Assembly: GCF_004358345.1 (NCBI RefSeq)
Contig: NZ_CP037952.1
Span: forward strand, 3,968,001-4,032,000
Reading direction: 5' to 3'
Source of the DNA: Parashewanella spongiae
Lineage (GTDB): Bacteria > Pseudomonadota > Gammaproteobacteria > Enterobacterales > Shewanellaceae
DNA length: 64,000 bases
Below the pieces are notes generated by a model, which saw only the letters and a program-made list of their open reading frames with translations, searched no databases and was not told the DNA's origin. Both the position numbers and the translations under genes were made by a program. Below, piece by piece: positions 17,055-26,439 of the stretch. Positions within the stretch are counted from its first letter, which is position 1. Each line of letters starts with the position of its first letter.

Positions 17055-18488
17055 TTATTCTTCAGCTTTCGATGTGTTTTTCCAAATACCTTCTTCAAGG
17101 TGTGGCTTTATCTCTGGAAACTTATCAGAATTGAATTCAGGGGGCGCGCCCAATTTTATTTGGTTACGGTAATCTTTAATTACACTAACCGCGACACCTG
17201 ACAGCAGTAACAGCGCTATGATATTCACAATAGCCATTAACCCCATTGCTACATCGGCTAAATCCCACACTAAACCAATTTTAGCTATCGCACCAAACAT
17301 TACCATACCCAATACACCAAACCGCAGAGCATGAATGGCAAGTTTATTATGTCTAATAATAAATAGTATGTTGGTTTCCGCGTATGAATAATTAGCAATA
17401 ATAGAAGTAAAACAAAACAACATAATAGCAAATGCGAAGAACATACTACCGAGCTCACCTATGTGTGAATTCAAAGCATGAATAGTTAAGGCTACACCGT
17501 CATGTTCATTACCTAAATCACCGGCTAATAAAATAATAGCGGCTGTAGCAGTACAAATAACGATAGTGTCAATAAATACTCCCATCATTTGTATATAGCC
17601 CTGTGACGCAGGGTGATTAGGATTAGGTGTGGCACTGGCTGCAATATTTGCCGCGCTCCCCATACCCGCTTCGTTTGAAAACAAGCCTCTAGCAATACCC
17701 GCTTGCATAGCTTGAGAAATAGCGTAAGCCACACCACCTGCTGCAACTTCTTGCCAACCAAATGCGCTTTTAATGACAAGCATAAATACAGTAGGCAATT
17801 CACTGATATTCATTAGCACAATAATGAACGACACGAGAATATAGACCATTGCCATAATGGGCACGAGCACCTCAGAAACGTGAGCAACTTTACGTAACCC
17901 TCCGACAATAACAAAAGCCGTTGCTATAACAACAGCAATACCCACACCCATTTCGCTAACATCAAAAATGCTCGTTAATGCGCTGGTCATGGTATTCGCT
18001 TGTACGGCACTAAAAATTAGGCCAAAAGATAAAATTAACAGAACTGAAAACAGGATCCCCATCCAGCGTTGGCCAAGCCCTTTCTCCATATAATAAGCAG
18101 GACCACCACGGAACTCACCATCATCATCTTTTACTTTATAGACTTGAGCTAAGGTTCCCTCAATCATTGATGTAGCCATACCAAGCACAGCAATAAGCCA
18201 CATCCAAAAAACCGCACCGGGTCCACCAGCACCAATAGCTACCGCGACACCAGCCATATTACCAGCGCCAACCCTTGCCGCCATGCTGGTACAGAAAACT
18301 TGGAAAGAAGATAGGCCATCACCACTGTTTTGGCGACTGATCATCATCAATTTAGCAGCATGCTTAAAACCAGTAAATTGTATTAACCCAAGACGTATTG
18401 TGAAGAATAATCCAGCGCCTACTAACCCATAAACCAGTAGCTTTCCCCACAACAATGTATTTAAAAAATTAACGATCATTTCCAGCAT
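17055..18488 (-). CDS. sodium:alanine symporter, AGCS family
   Basis: An inner-membrane amino-acid carrier of the alanine or glycine:cation symporter family, about 477 residues with roughly eleven hydrophobic helices. The [20 protein letters not shown] segment is the AGCS signature. The frame extends to an ATG at 18512, but the first eight residues there look unlike the family. I place the start at 18488 ([10 protein letters not shown]), with AAGGGA some 13 bases upstream. The gene is divergent from the phosphoketolase gene, and a consensus CRP site lies between them, so carbon-source control of uptake is plausible. Confidence 0.9.
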   Translation of the reverse strand: MLEMIVNFLNTLLWGKLLVYGLVGAGLFFTIRLGLIQFTGFKHAAKLMMISRQNSGDGLSSFQVFCTSMAARVGAGNMAGVAVAIGAGGPGAVFWMWLIAVLGMATSMIEGTLAQVYKVKDDDGEFRGGPAYYMEKGLGQRWMGILFSVLLILSFGLIFSAVQANTMTSALTSIFDVSEMGVGIAVVIATAFVIVGGLRKVAHVSEVLVPIMAMVYILVSFIIVLMNISELPTVFMLVIKSAFGWQEVAAGGVAYAISQAMQAGIARGLFSNEAGMGSAANIAASATPNPNHPASQGYIQMMGVFIDTIVICTATAAIILLAGDLGNEHDGVALTIHALNSHIGELGSMFFAFAIMLFCFTSIIANYSYAETNILFIIRHNKLAIHALRFGVLGMVMFGAIAKIGLVWDLADVAMGLMAIVNIIALLLLSGVAVSVIKDYRNQIKLGAPPEFNSDKFPEIKPHLEEGIWKNTSKAEE

Positions 18489-18693
18489 AATTATTACTAT
18501 ATCCCTTTTCATTCACACAAAGTAATACCAATCGAAATAATCAACTATCGTAGTTTTTTTTGTTAATGTGCCCTACGCACTTCACTATTGCGATGAGTAT
18601 AAAAATCCTTATAAATGTGAGCTCGACCGAAACCTCATCAAGAAACATTTATGAAAATTTTATTTAATCGATCACAGTATTTGAATTCTCACC

Positions 18694-18709
18694 TGTGATC
18701 AAGCTCACA
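18694..18709. promoter_or_regulatory. consensus CRP site between symporter and phosphoketolase genes
   Basis: TGTGATCAAGCTCACA matches TGTGA-N6-TCACA exactly. It is about 205 bp from the symporter start at 18488 and 225 bp from the phosphoketolase start at 18934, so either or both promoters could be controlled. Overlapping it, ATCACAG (18671-18677) pairs with CTGTGAT (18693-18699). Nothing else was noticed in the 400-bp gap. Confidence 0.7.
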
Positions 18710-18933
18710 CTTGTTTGAATGCCTCACCAACGACATATCGAAACTCCAGTAAGGATACGCTATTGTCAGTTTTGATTACATGGAATTGTTGATATCTTTA
18801 GCAACAACATTTTTTCAAAATATTCTTGCCAAAGCCAAAAAATTGGAAGTAGGACACATTTTCGTAATTAAATTACATCTATAGTAGATATAGGTTTTCG
18901 TTTTTTAATTCAGTTTGCTCCAGTGAGGCTAAC

Positions 18934-21300
18934 ATGACCCAAGCAACAGAGATTACCGCTCTAAAAAAATTCGTAAGAGCTACCAACTTTTTAGCAACTT
19001 CCCAGATTTACCTAAAAAACAATGTGCTACATAAAAAACCATTATCACACAATGATATTAAACCTCGTCTGCTGGGCCACTGGGGAACTTGTCCTGGTAT
19101 TAACTTTGTCTATGCCAATATCAATCGATTAATCGTTAATAAAAATCGCCCTTTTATCTACCTAGTAGGCCCTGGTCACGGTTTTCCTGCTGTTCAAGCA
19201 AACCTCTTTGTTGAAGGTTCACTGAGTCATTACTATCCAGACGTTATTCCATACAATGAAGACGGCCTCATAGATATTTGTAATAAATTTTCAGCAGCAT
19301 ACGGTTACCCTTCTCATGCCAACCCTGAAGCTCCTGGACAAATTCTTGAAGGTGGTGAATTAGGTTATTCATTATCAGTAGGCTTTGGCGCGGTTTTAGA
19401 TAACCCAGATCTCATTGCGACTGTACTGATTGGTGATGGTGAAGCTGAAACAGGGCCTTTAGCGGCATCATGGTATGCAAACCGTCTCATAAATCCTGCA
19501 ACCGATGGCGCAGTACTCCCGATTGTTCACATCAATGGTTATAAGATTTCTGGCCCAACTCGTATGGGACGGATGAGTCATGAAGAACTCGAATTAGAAT
19601 TCCGTGGCTTAGGTTATCATCCAATTATTGTTGATGATGAGCTAGAAGAAGATGTTTATATCCAGATGGCTCAGGCTATGGATACCTCTTATGACATGAT
19701 CAACGATCTTCAAGCACGCGCTCGTCAGGGTGAAGATATTGTTAAGCCACGCTGGCCTGTTATCTTAATGCGTACCGCTAAAGGTTGGACAGGTGTAGAA
19801 GAAGACAACGGTGAAAAACTGGCAGGAAACTGCGATTCTCACCAAGTGATTGTTAACAAGTGTGCGACAAACAAACAGCACCTAGACGCTCTTGATGCTT
19901 GGTTAGCAAGCTACAAGTTTAACGAGCTTTACGAAATGAATGCTCAAGGTGAACTTATTTTTGATAAGGACATTCAATCATTAATCCCAACAAAAGAAAT
20001 ATGTTGTGGTCGCCAGCATTTAGCATACGGTGGTGAAGTAGTAAGAGCTTTAGCCAATCCTGATTTGAATAAGTTGTCCTATGGTCCAGAAGTTCCTCGT
20101 GGTCAGCGCGGTTATTCTATGAATAAAATGGGCGAATGGATGCGTGACGCATTCAAACTGAACCGTGACCAGCGTAATCTGCGTATCTTCAGTCCTGACG
20201 AAACTTATTCAAACCAATTACAAGCGGTATTCGAAGAAACGGCTCGTGCATGGCAATGGCCTATGGAAGAGTGGGACAAAGACATGGCACGTGATGGTCG
20301 TGTCGTTGAACTACTCTCTGAAAACTTATTGTTCGGTATGCTCCATGGTTATACCGTAACAGGTCGTCACGGCATGCTTCCAACATACGAAGCATTCTCA
20401 CAAGTAATTTCATCAATGGCAGATCAATATTGTAAATACGTATATGCTAGCCAAGGTGTGCATTTCCGCAAACCTTTGCCGTCATGTAACGTCGTATTAT
20501 CTTCATTGCTTGAACGTCAAGATCACAACGGATACTCGCATCAAAACCCTTCATTCTTGGGCGCAATGTTAGAGAAACATCCTAAGATCATTTCAGCTTA
20601 CTTACCTGCTGATGCAAACAGCACTCTCGTTTACACAGAGCAAGCTTATGCCGGTCGCGACAAGTTAAACATTATTGTTGCAGGTAAAAAAGAATTACCA
20701 CAATGGCTTAACCTTGAAGAGGCGCGTAAACAAGCAAAAGACGGTGTTATGGTTTGGGATTTTGCTTCGGACGAAAACCCAGATGTTGTCATGGCAGCTT
20801 GTGGTGATTATGTGACACAAGAGTCAATGGCTTCACTGGTTCTAATCCGTGAAATGCTACCAAAAGTACGCATTCGTTTTGTCAGTGTTACTGAACTCAC
20901 CAGCAGCGGTTTAGGCAGCCTTGAGTTCCAAGCTAAACCTTGGTTGATGGATGAAGTATTTACCGCTGATAAAGGTGTGGTATTCAACTATCACGGTTAC
21001 CCAAATACTATTAAGAAACTTGTATTTGATTATAAGGGCAGCAAACGTTTCCGTATTAAAGGTTACGAAGAGGAAGGTTCAACTACAACACCATTTGATA
21101 TGGGTGTTCGTAATGGTACTTCTCGTTACCATTTAGTTATCGATATGGCTTATAAGTTATTCCAGCAAGGTGTTATTGATGAGACTCAACATGTCGCTAT
21201 CACCACTGATATGCTGCAACGTTTAGTTGAGCATCGTAACTACATTAAAGCCCACGGTGTAGATCCTGAAAACATCGAAAACTGGGTCTGGACTCGATAA
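18934..21300 (+). CDS. phosphoketolase (xylulose-5-phosphate/fructose-6-phosphate)
   Basis: A 788-residue thiamine-diphosphate enzyme. It splits xylulose 5-phosphate (and often fructose 6-phosphate) with phosphate into acetyl phosphate and a shorter sugar phosphate. The LLGHWGTCPGINFVYANI and GPGHGFPA blocks and the ThDP-binding GDGEAETGP motif are clear, and full length agrees with the family. The ribosome binding site GTGAGG precedes the ATG by about 9 bases. It is monocistronic, with a strong terminator after it. It could give the cell a carbon-sparing route to acetyl phosphate alongside glycolysis. Whether F6P is used cannot be told by eye. Confidence 0.96.
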   Translation: MTQATEITALKKFVRATNFLATSQIYLKNNVLHKKPLSHNDIKPRLLGHWGTCPGINFVYANINRLIVNKNRPFIYLVGPGHGFPAVQANLFVEGSLSHYYPDVIPYNEDGLIDICNKFSAAYGYPSHANPEAPGQILEGGELGYSLSVGFGAVLDNPDLIATVLIGDGEAETGPLAASWYANRLINPATDGAVLPIVHINGYKISGPTRMGRMSHEELELEFRGLGYHPIIVDDELEEDVYIQMAQAMDTSYDMINDLQARARQGEDIVKPRWPVILMRTAKGWTGVEEDNGEKLAGNCDSHQVIVNKCATNKQHLDALDAWLASYKFNELYEMNAQGELIFDKDIQSLIPTKEICCGRQHLAYGGEVVRALANPDLNKLSYGPEVPRGQRGYSMNKMGEWMRDAFKLNRDQRNLRIFSPDETYSNQLQAVFEETARAWQWPMEEWDKDMARDGRVVELLSENLLFGMLHGYTVTGRHGMLPTYEAFSQVISSMADQYCKYVYASQGVHFRKPLPSCNVVLSSLLERQDHNGYSHQNPSFLGAMLEKHPKIISAYLPADANSTLVYTEQAYAGRDKLNIIVAGKKELPQWLNLEEARKQAKDGVMVWDFASDENPDVVMAACGDYVTQESMASLVLIREMLPKVRIRFVSVTELTSSGLGSLEFQAKPWLMDEVFTADKGVVFNYHGYPNTIKKLVFDYKGSKRFRIKGYEEEGSTTTPFDMGVRNGTSRYHLVIDMAYKLFQQGVIDETQHVAITTDMLQRLVEHRNYIKAHGVDPENIENWVWTR

Positions 21301-21323
21301 GCAAACAGCACATCTTAGCCACT

Positions 21324-21351
21324 AAGCCTTCGCATTGACGAAGGCTTTTTT
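21324..21351 (+). terminator. phosphoketolase terminator
   Basis: AAGCCTTCG-CATTGA-CGAAGGCTT, a perfect 9-bp stem followed by TTTT, 23 bp after the stop. Confidence 0.9.
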
Positions 21352-21543
21352 ATACCTATTTATTCAATCGAAGCCAATTTTTTTATTTTTTCACCCTAAA
21401 CTGTAAATTTCCCACTATAAGACTTATCACTTTATTAACTTTTCTGAATATATACTGAATAAAGTTGTACTTGAATTCTATCCTTTTTGAAGCTGACTAT
21501 AATAATTTGTATACATAAAATAACAAAACAATAAAAAATGAAT

Positions 21544-21746
21544 CATCCCACCTCTGAGGGGCAAGCTATCATCACTCCAGAGAAGGCAAGAAACAAAGTA
21601 ACGACAATTTTGTATGTCGGTAATCTAACGTCTTTTTATTGTTTAGTGAAAGTCGCTGAATACCAACCTACACAGGTATGACAACACACAAACCTTTTGT
21701 GTGAGTTCGCTCCAAGGGACGAGGAATTAAACTCGGAGTAATTAAA
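21544..21746. repeat. family C hairpin repeat, copy 2
   Basis: Diverged homologue of 14259-14441: it opens CATCCCACCTCTGAGGGGC, contains the TAGTGCC/CGACTT-type core and ends GGGACGAGGAATTAAACTCG. It occupies much of the 540-bp gap before the 948-residue protein gene. The remaining AT-rich part (21350-21540) shows nothing. Confidence 0.5.
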
Positions 21747-21843
21747 ATAACAACACACTTTAGATAAGTGATTACGCGCTCCATTTACTTCAAATGGCTA
21801 AATATAAATAGGCCTTGTTACCTTCATAGGAAATTGACTAATT

Positions 21844-24690
21844 ATGAGTATTCCAACTCAATCAAAAAGTGCAGTGATTCCAAGTCAATTGCTTTTAGAT
21901 CCTGTAAGGTTAGAAAATCACGAAACTCAAAAGCTTTCACTCAAGAATAAAGAAAGTGGGACAGACCTTGAGTACCGAATAACAACATCTAAACATGGTC
22001 AACTAGAGGTCTGGCTTGCAAAACCAGCTTCAGCTGAACAACAAGACGACTTTATTCTCATCGAGACAAACAAAATCGAAGCATCAAAATCTATTGAGGC
22101 TTCTTTTTGTGCATTAGGTGACCAAGTCCAATATAAAGATATTGCGGGTGGACTACTTAAGCAAGTTGGCTTTGAAGTCTATGGGGAAATAATCAATTCA
22201 GCCACTACGCTCAAATTTCAATTGTGTGAACCTTTGTCCATCCAAGAAGTTAAAGAACTCTCTCAGTGGTTGACACCAAAAAGCATCGCAAAGCTATACT
22301 CAAGTTACCAACAAAGTAAGAATCCAAATAAATACTATTTAATTGATTCACTTCATTCAGCGATTCCTGCATATAAACTAGTTCAAACACTCGAAGAAAT
22401 GGGTGATACGCAGATGAGAAATTTACTCTACTGTTCGACGTCAGCAAGAACTGAAAGGTGCAAAGATGTGGTGAGTTCACTGAATGTAGATACAGCCATG
22501 AGATATGTGAATTTAAATGATAATTTAAATTATTTAATGCTTTTTTTTCATTACCTTTCCGAATTTAATCCCGAAGTTGGCGTCAAAGTGTTAGCCAATA
22601 ACACTCGACCAAAAATCGGTGAGTGGCTATTATTAGAAAAAAAAATTGAAATAATGCTTCCATACATAAATGACTTACCAAGTGAATTACAACAATCAAT
22701 AAGTCAACAACTCAGTGATCAATGTAAAGCTAGAGTTTTAAATTATTTGGATGAAGCCAATAAAATTCAATGGCTAAAAGATATGTCTGCCTCTAGTGCA
22801 GCACATTGCTTATCTCACCTTAAAAAGTCGAGTACTTTTTCATATTGTATGCATTTATTCAGTCAGTTGAGCCTTCAATTTCAAGTCGATTGCATTCATC
22901 ATTTTTCTGAGGCTCAAAAATATCAATATATTCAGGAACTAAAATTAGAAGATCTTAAAAACTTAATATCTAATGGTGAATGCAGTTCATTTTTCAATTA
23001 TTTATCCAACGAACGAAAAAAATGCATACTAGATAGGCTTACTGAAGAACAAAAATTAACGCTATTATTAAATGGAAACGAAATTGAAACTCAAAAATTC
23101 ATATTCAATAATGGCCTTAAGTCTGAAGGATTAACAAAGCATTTAATGGAGTTATCAAAGTCTGAATTTAAAAAGTTCATTAGTTTTGTGGATTTTTATC
23201 CAGATCCTATTTTACAAGACATTATAATCCAAAGTGAACAGTTGACTCAACGCGTTTACAATTCGGAAGGTGAGAATTTTCCCTTTGGTTTAATCATCAA
23301 GATTTCTAAAATAAATATGCCAAATGCTGTTGGATTGTTATTAAAGTGCAAACGGAGCACTATTGATACTGTAATGACTTACTGGCTTAACCATATGTTG
23401 ATGAATGAATCTAAACAATTCGTATTGTTTCATGGAATGACAGAGCAGCAACTGACAAGCCTTATTTGGATGTTACCTGCCCATCTAATGAAACGATATC
23501 TATTAGCAATTGACGAACCTCTTTTCTCAATTGTTTGTCCATTTGATAAATTCGACCAAGTTGTCACTATTTTGTCTGCAAAACCTCAACCTAATGACTT
23601 CGAAATTTTAGAGCGATTATCAGATGAAATGAAAAATAAATATATTCAAGAAGTATTCCCTGAATCTTTACTTATAACTGATCTGTCCCATTTAAAACAA
23701 AAAGCCAAATGGTTAAATCAAGTACCATTAAGCCACAACATTCATATTCTTGGCACTGTTTCTGATGAACTCGCCGCACAATTGCTTTGTTACATGGATT
23801 TAAACATCGCAATTTCACTATTTGAATCTCTTGACTTTCAACAGCAACAAGTACTGTATAAAATACCGTCAAAAACTAAGTTAATTGAGCGGTTTAGTTT
23901 TTTCAGACACCTTACTATAAATAAGTGGGGCAAAAATGAAAATTATAAGTCACTTTTTTTATTTCACCTTACTCAAGTTAGTCAAAAAGAATTCTGTCAA
24001 ATACTGGAAGACGTACCTAATGAATTACTAATAGAATATTTCAAAATTCAAGCAGTCAGAGAGCAAATAAAAACATTGAAACCACGATGTTTTGAAGAGC
24101 ATATTGTCAAACTTCCATACATGTCGGGTGATCGACTGTCATACCTTTCTCTTGCAGAAGTAGGAGATGAAGAAATAAATTTAGGTTCAATGGCATTAAT
24201 CCACCAGCCTATCGATCATTGGTATCACGTAGCGCAGTATGTTCCCGTACCAAGTGTTGTAAAGATATTCTCAGGTTTATTAGAAGCATCGTTATGCAGC
24301 ATTCATGACGAAGAGTGGATGAACAGCAAATTCATCCCTGCTATCAAAAGCATGACGTTTTCTCGAATGTGTGAAGCCATTCCTCTACTTCCTACTCAGA
24401 TGGCAACTGAAGTGTTATTTCACTTAATTAGTCGGCCAAAAGATCTTCAATTAGAACCTGTAAAGAAAGCTAACGGCACGGAAAATAAGTATGAATTACA
24501 ATTTTCTGAAGATAGCTTTATCTGTGACTTACTAATCAGTTTCGATAGTCGCAACTCACTGTCATTACTTAGAAATATAGATAAAAATAAATTATCTACG
24601 TTAATAAGCAACATTAGACCTTTTAGTTATGACTCATTAATATTAAAAGTAAGTACTGAGTGTAAGTTTTTACTTGAAAGAGCAAAATAA
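21844..24690 (+). CDS. 948-residue helical-repeat protein of unknown function
   Basis: I do not recognise this protein. Residues 1-120 are mixed and polar. From about 130 to 700 there are recurring amphipathic helix pairs of roughly 24-34 residues, such as LSDQCKARVLNYLDEANKIQ, LSLQFQVDCIHHFSEAQKYQ and LSNERKKCILDRLTEEQKLT. The pattern recalls the MgtE N-terminal helical repeat and suggests an alpha-solenoid scaffold. There is no signal peptide and no membrane span. AGGA lies about 13 bases before the ATG. Low G+C and its place between a family C repeat and intron debris suggest accessory origin. It may be another effector-type scaffold; that is inference. Confidence 0.7.
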   Translation: MSIPTQSKSAVIPSQLLLDPVRLENHETQKLSLKNKESGTDLEYRITTSKHGQLEVWLAKPASAEQQDDFILIETNKIEASKSIEASFCALGDQVQYKDIAGGLLKQVGFEVYGEIINSATTLKFQLCEPLSIQEVKELSQWLTPKSIAKLYSSYQQSKNPNKYYLIDSLHSAIPAYKLVQTLEEMGDTQMRNLLYCSTSARTERCKDVVSSLNVDTAMRYVNLNDNLNYLMLFFHYLSEFNPEVGVKVLANNTRPKIGEWLLLEKKIEIMLPYINDLPSELQQSISQQLSDQCKARVLNYLDEANKIQWLKDMSASSAAHCLSHLKKSSTFSYCMHLFSQLSLQFQVDCIHHFSEAQKYQYIQELKLEDLKNLISNGECSSFFNYLSNERKKCILDRLTEEQKLTLLLNGNEIETQKFIFNNGLKSEGLTKHLMELSKSEFKKFISFVDFYPDPILQDIIIQSEQLTQRVYNSEGENFPFGLIIKISKINMPNAVGLLLKCKRSTIDTVMTYWLNHMLMNESKQFVLFHGMTEQQLTSLIWMLPAHLMKRYLLAIDEPLFSIVCPFDKFDQVVTILSAKPQPNDFEILERLSDEMKNKYIQEVFPESLLITDLSHLKQKAKWLNQVPLSHNIHILGTVSDELAAQLLCYMDLNIAISLFESLDFQQQQVLYKIPSKTKLIERFSFFRHLTINKWGKNENYKSLFLFHLTQVSQKEFCQILEDVPNELLIEYFKIQAVREQIKTLKPRCFEEHIVKLPYMSGDRLSYLSLAEVGDEEINLGSMALIHQPIDHWYHVAQYVPVPSVVKIFSGLLEASLCSIHDEEWMNSKFIPAIKSMTFSRMCEAIPLLPTQMATEVLFHLISRPKDLQLEPVKKANGTENKYELQFSEDSFICDLLISFDSRNSLSLLRNIDKNKLSTLISNIRPFSYDSLILKVSTECKFLLERAK

Positions 24691-25336
24691 CCACAACTTT
24701 ATCAGCGACTTGAACCTTGAATTATTATCGCTCGATTGACGAACACAAAGGGTGACAACTTCTTGCGGTTGATAGCTGATAGCACTAAATTAAAGTTACA
24801 AATAAACGCATCAATGTTTTTCGAGCAAAAAACATAGACTTTATAGTCCCTCATTCCCATGAAAACGGAAAACCAGTAACATTGGCATTCAAATAAGTAC
24901 ATGTCGATAAGTTCTTTGATAATGATTGTGTTCAGGTTTAGTGCTATACAAGACGCAATGTAGGGCGCATAGCCGTAACTATGTAACCGAAGTTGCAACA
25001 CCGTAGAGTGCTGAAACTGGGTACTAGAAAATCTTATGAAACTTATGGTCAGGTATTTATAAGGCGCTAGATTTCCACTCCCGTGGGAATAACGAAATAA
25101 CCACATGGAGTTGTGTAAATCACTCATTCGTGCGGTTGCCCTGATTAAAGCTAGACTCTTTGAAAGTCTGCTTATAGTAAACACCATACTTAATGATAAC
25201 CCTTTTTAAACATTAAAAATAATTAACTTGAGAGGAGTTTATTTACGCGTTAACTAGCTAATGAAAACACTTCAAAAAATAAGAAATATGACCGTAATTA
25301 GCCCATATCTAACTATTCCTCGCGCAACAACAGAAG

Positions 25337-26184
25337 GGTAGTGGGCTGAAGCAGTGAATTGATCTATCATGGTTGCACTCTAGTTTCATTTATTTTAGAG
25401 AATATCATGCGTCACTCTGTAGATGTTCAATGCCCTCACTGTCAAAGTACTTCAATATCAAAAGCAGGAAAAAGCCCAAAGGGGCAGCAAAGATATTTAT
25501 GTACCAACTCTGAGTGCCCGAAAAAAACATCCCTACTTCATTATGTTAAGCGTGCTTGGGAAGATGGAGTAAAAGAAACAGCCATTGACATGGTACTTAA
25601 TGGTAGTGGAATAAGGGATACAGGTAGAGTGTTAAATATACACAAGAATACAGTGATAAATGCCATTAAAAAAAAGAAAAGAGCATTGTCCACGTAAATC
25701 CTAATTACACTCAAAGAGATAGCAACTCAAACATTGAAATCGATATAGAGTTGGTCTGTGAAGAAGCAGAGATCGATGAGCAATGGTCATTTGTAGGTAA
25801 AAAGGTTAACCAGAGGTGGCTATGGCATGCCATAGACCATAGTACGAATACAGTTGTAGCTTATGTCTTGGGGAAAAGAACAGACGAGGCTTTCAAAGAG
25901 TTACAGACATTGCTCGAGCCACTAGGCATAAAGAAATATTATACCGATGACTGGGGTGCGTATAAGCGAAATTTACCACCAGAACAGCATGAAGTAGGAA
26001 AAACTAATACCCAAAAGATTGAGAGGAAAAACCTCAATTTTAGAACTTAGATTAAAAGGTTAGCACGAAGAACGATTTGTTTTTCAAAGTTAGAAAGTAT
26101 GCACGATACGGTAATAGGTTTGTTAATCAATCGAGTAGAATTTGGGATTGATATTCATGCCTACCACTAAATCAGCCCACTACC
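25337..26184 (+). mobile_element. IS1-family element, copy 1 (848 bp)
   Basis: Ends are GGTAGTGGGCTGA and its complement TCAGCCCACTACC. The second copy at 39509 is also 848 bp. No 8-9 bp target duplication flanks it (left CAACAGAAG, right AGTTGCACG), suggesting rearrangement after insertion. It interrupts the group II intron remnant. Confidence 0.85.
25407..26170 (+). pseudogene. IS1-type transposase insA/insB, inactivated by a nonsense codon
   Basis: InsA (25407-25697) has an N-terminal CPHC...C zinc-finger-like segment and helix-turn-helix region. InsB follows in the -1 frame after a slippery A8G run (25668-25676), as in other IS1 elements, and carries the DDE core with EIDEQWSFVG. In this copy the Trp codon after NLNFRT is TAG at 26048-26050, truncating InsB about 40 residues early. 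Copy 2 has TGG there. This copy is therefore probably not autonomous. Confidence 0.85.
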
Positions 26185-26439
26185 AGTTGCACGTACGGCT
26201 CTTAGGAGGGCGGCATCCGGTAACAGGTGTCGACTATCCGACAAAACCAATTTACGCACAATTTCATTATTTTTTGTTCCAGTCTGAGATACAACGATGA
26301 GCTATGAAACGGCTCCCCTGTGCGGAGAATATTTTCTGTTATACATTTATAGAATGCCTTAAAGCTGAATATTTTTGTATTTATCTTTTTAGTGCGTTAT
26401 TTCTTAGCCTGTTAATTCATTCACTTATTGAGTAATGTG

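Larger units (their letters stand above)
24941..26242 (+). mobile_element. degraded group II intron, split by an IS1-type element
   Basis: The 5' domain survives at about 24941-25200, with intron-like stretches such as ACTATGTAACCGAAG and GTGCTGAAACTGGG; the exact 5' end (GTGCT at 24941) is a guess. No reverse transcriptase frame remains. The IS occupies 25337-26184. Directly after it, GTTGCACGTACGGCTCT is the 3' strand of domain V, followed by a domain VI-like hairpin ending CTATCCGAC at 26242. The 5' strand of domain V is gone, so an IS-adjacent deletion is likely. It is a different intron from the copies at 10348 and 30228. Confidence 0.6.

Noticed and set aside
24702-25187. 161-codon minus-strand frame
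   Set aside because: It lies antisense across the group II intron 5' domain, has no ribosome binding site and reads as a Cys/Phe/Tyr-rich, protein-unlike product.
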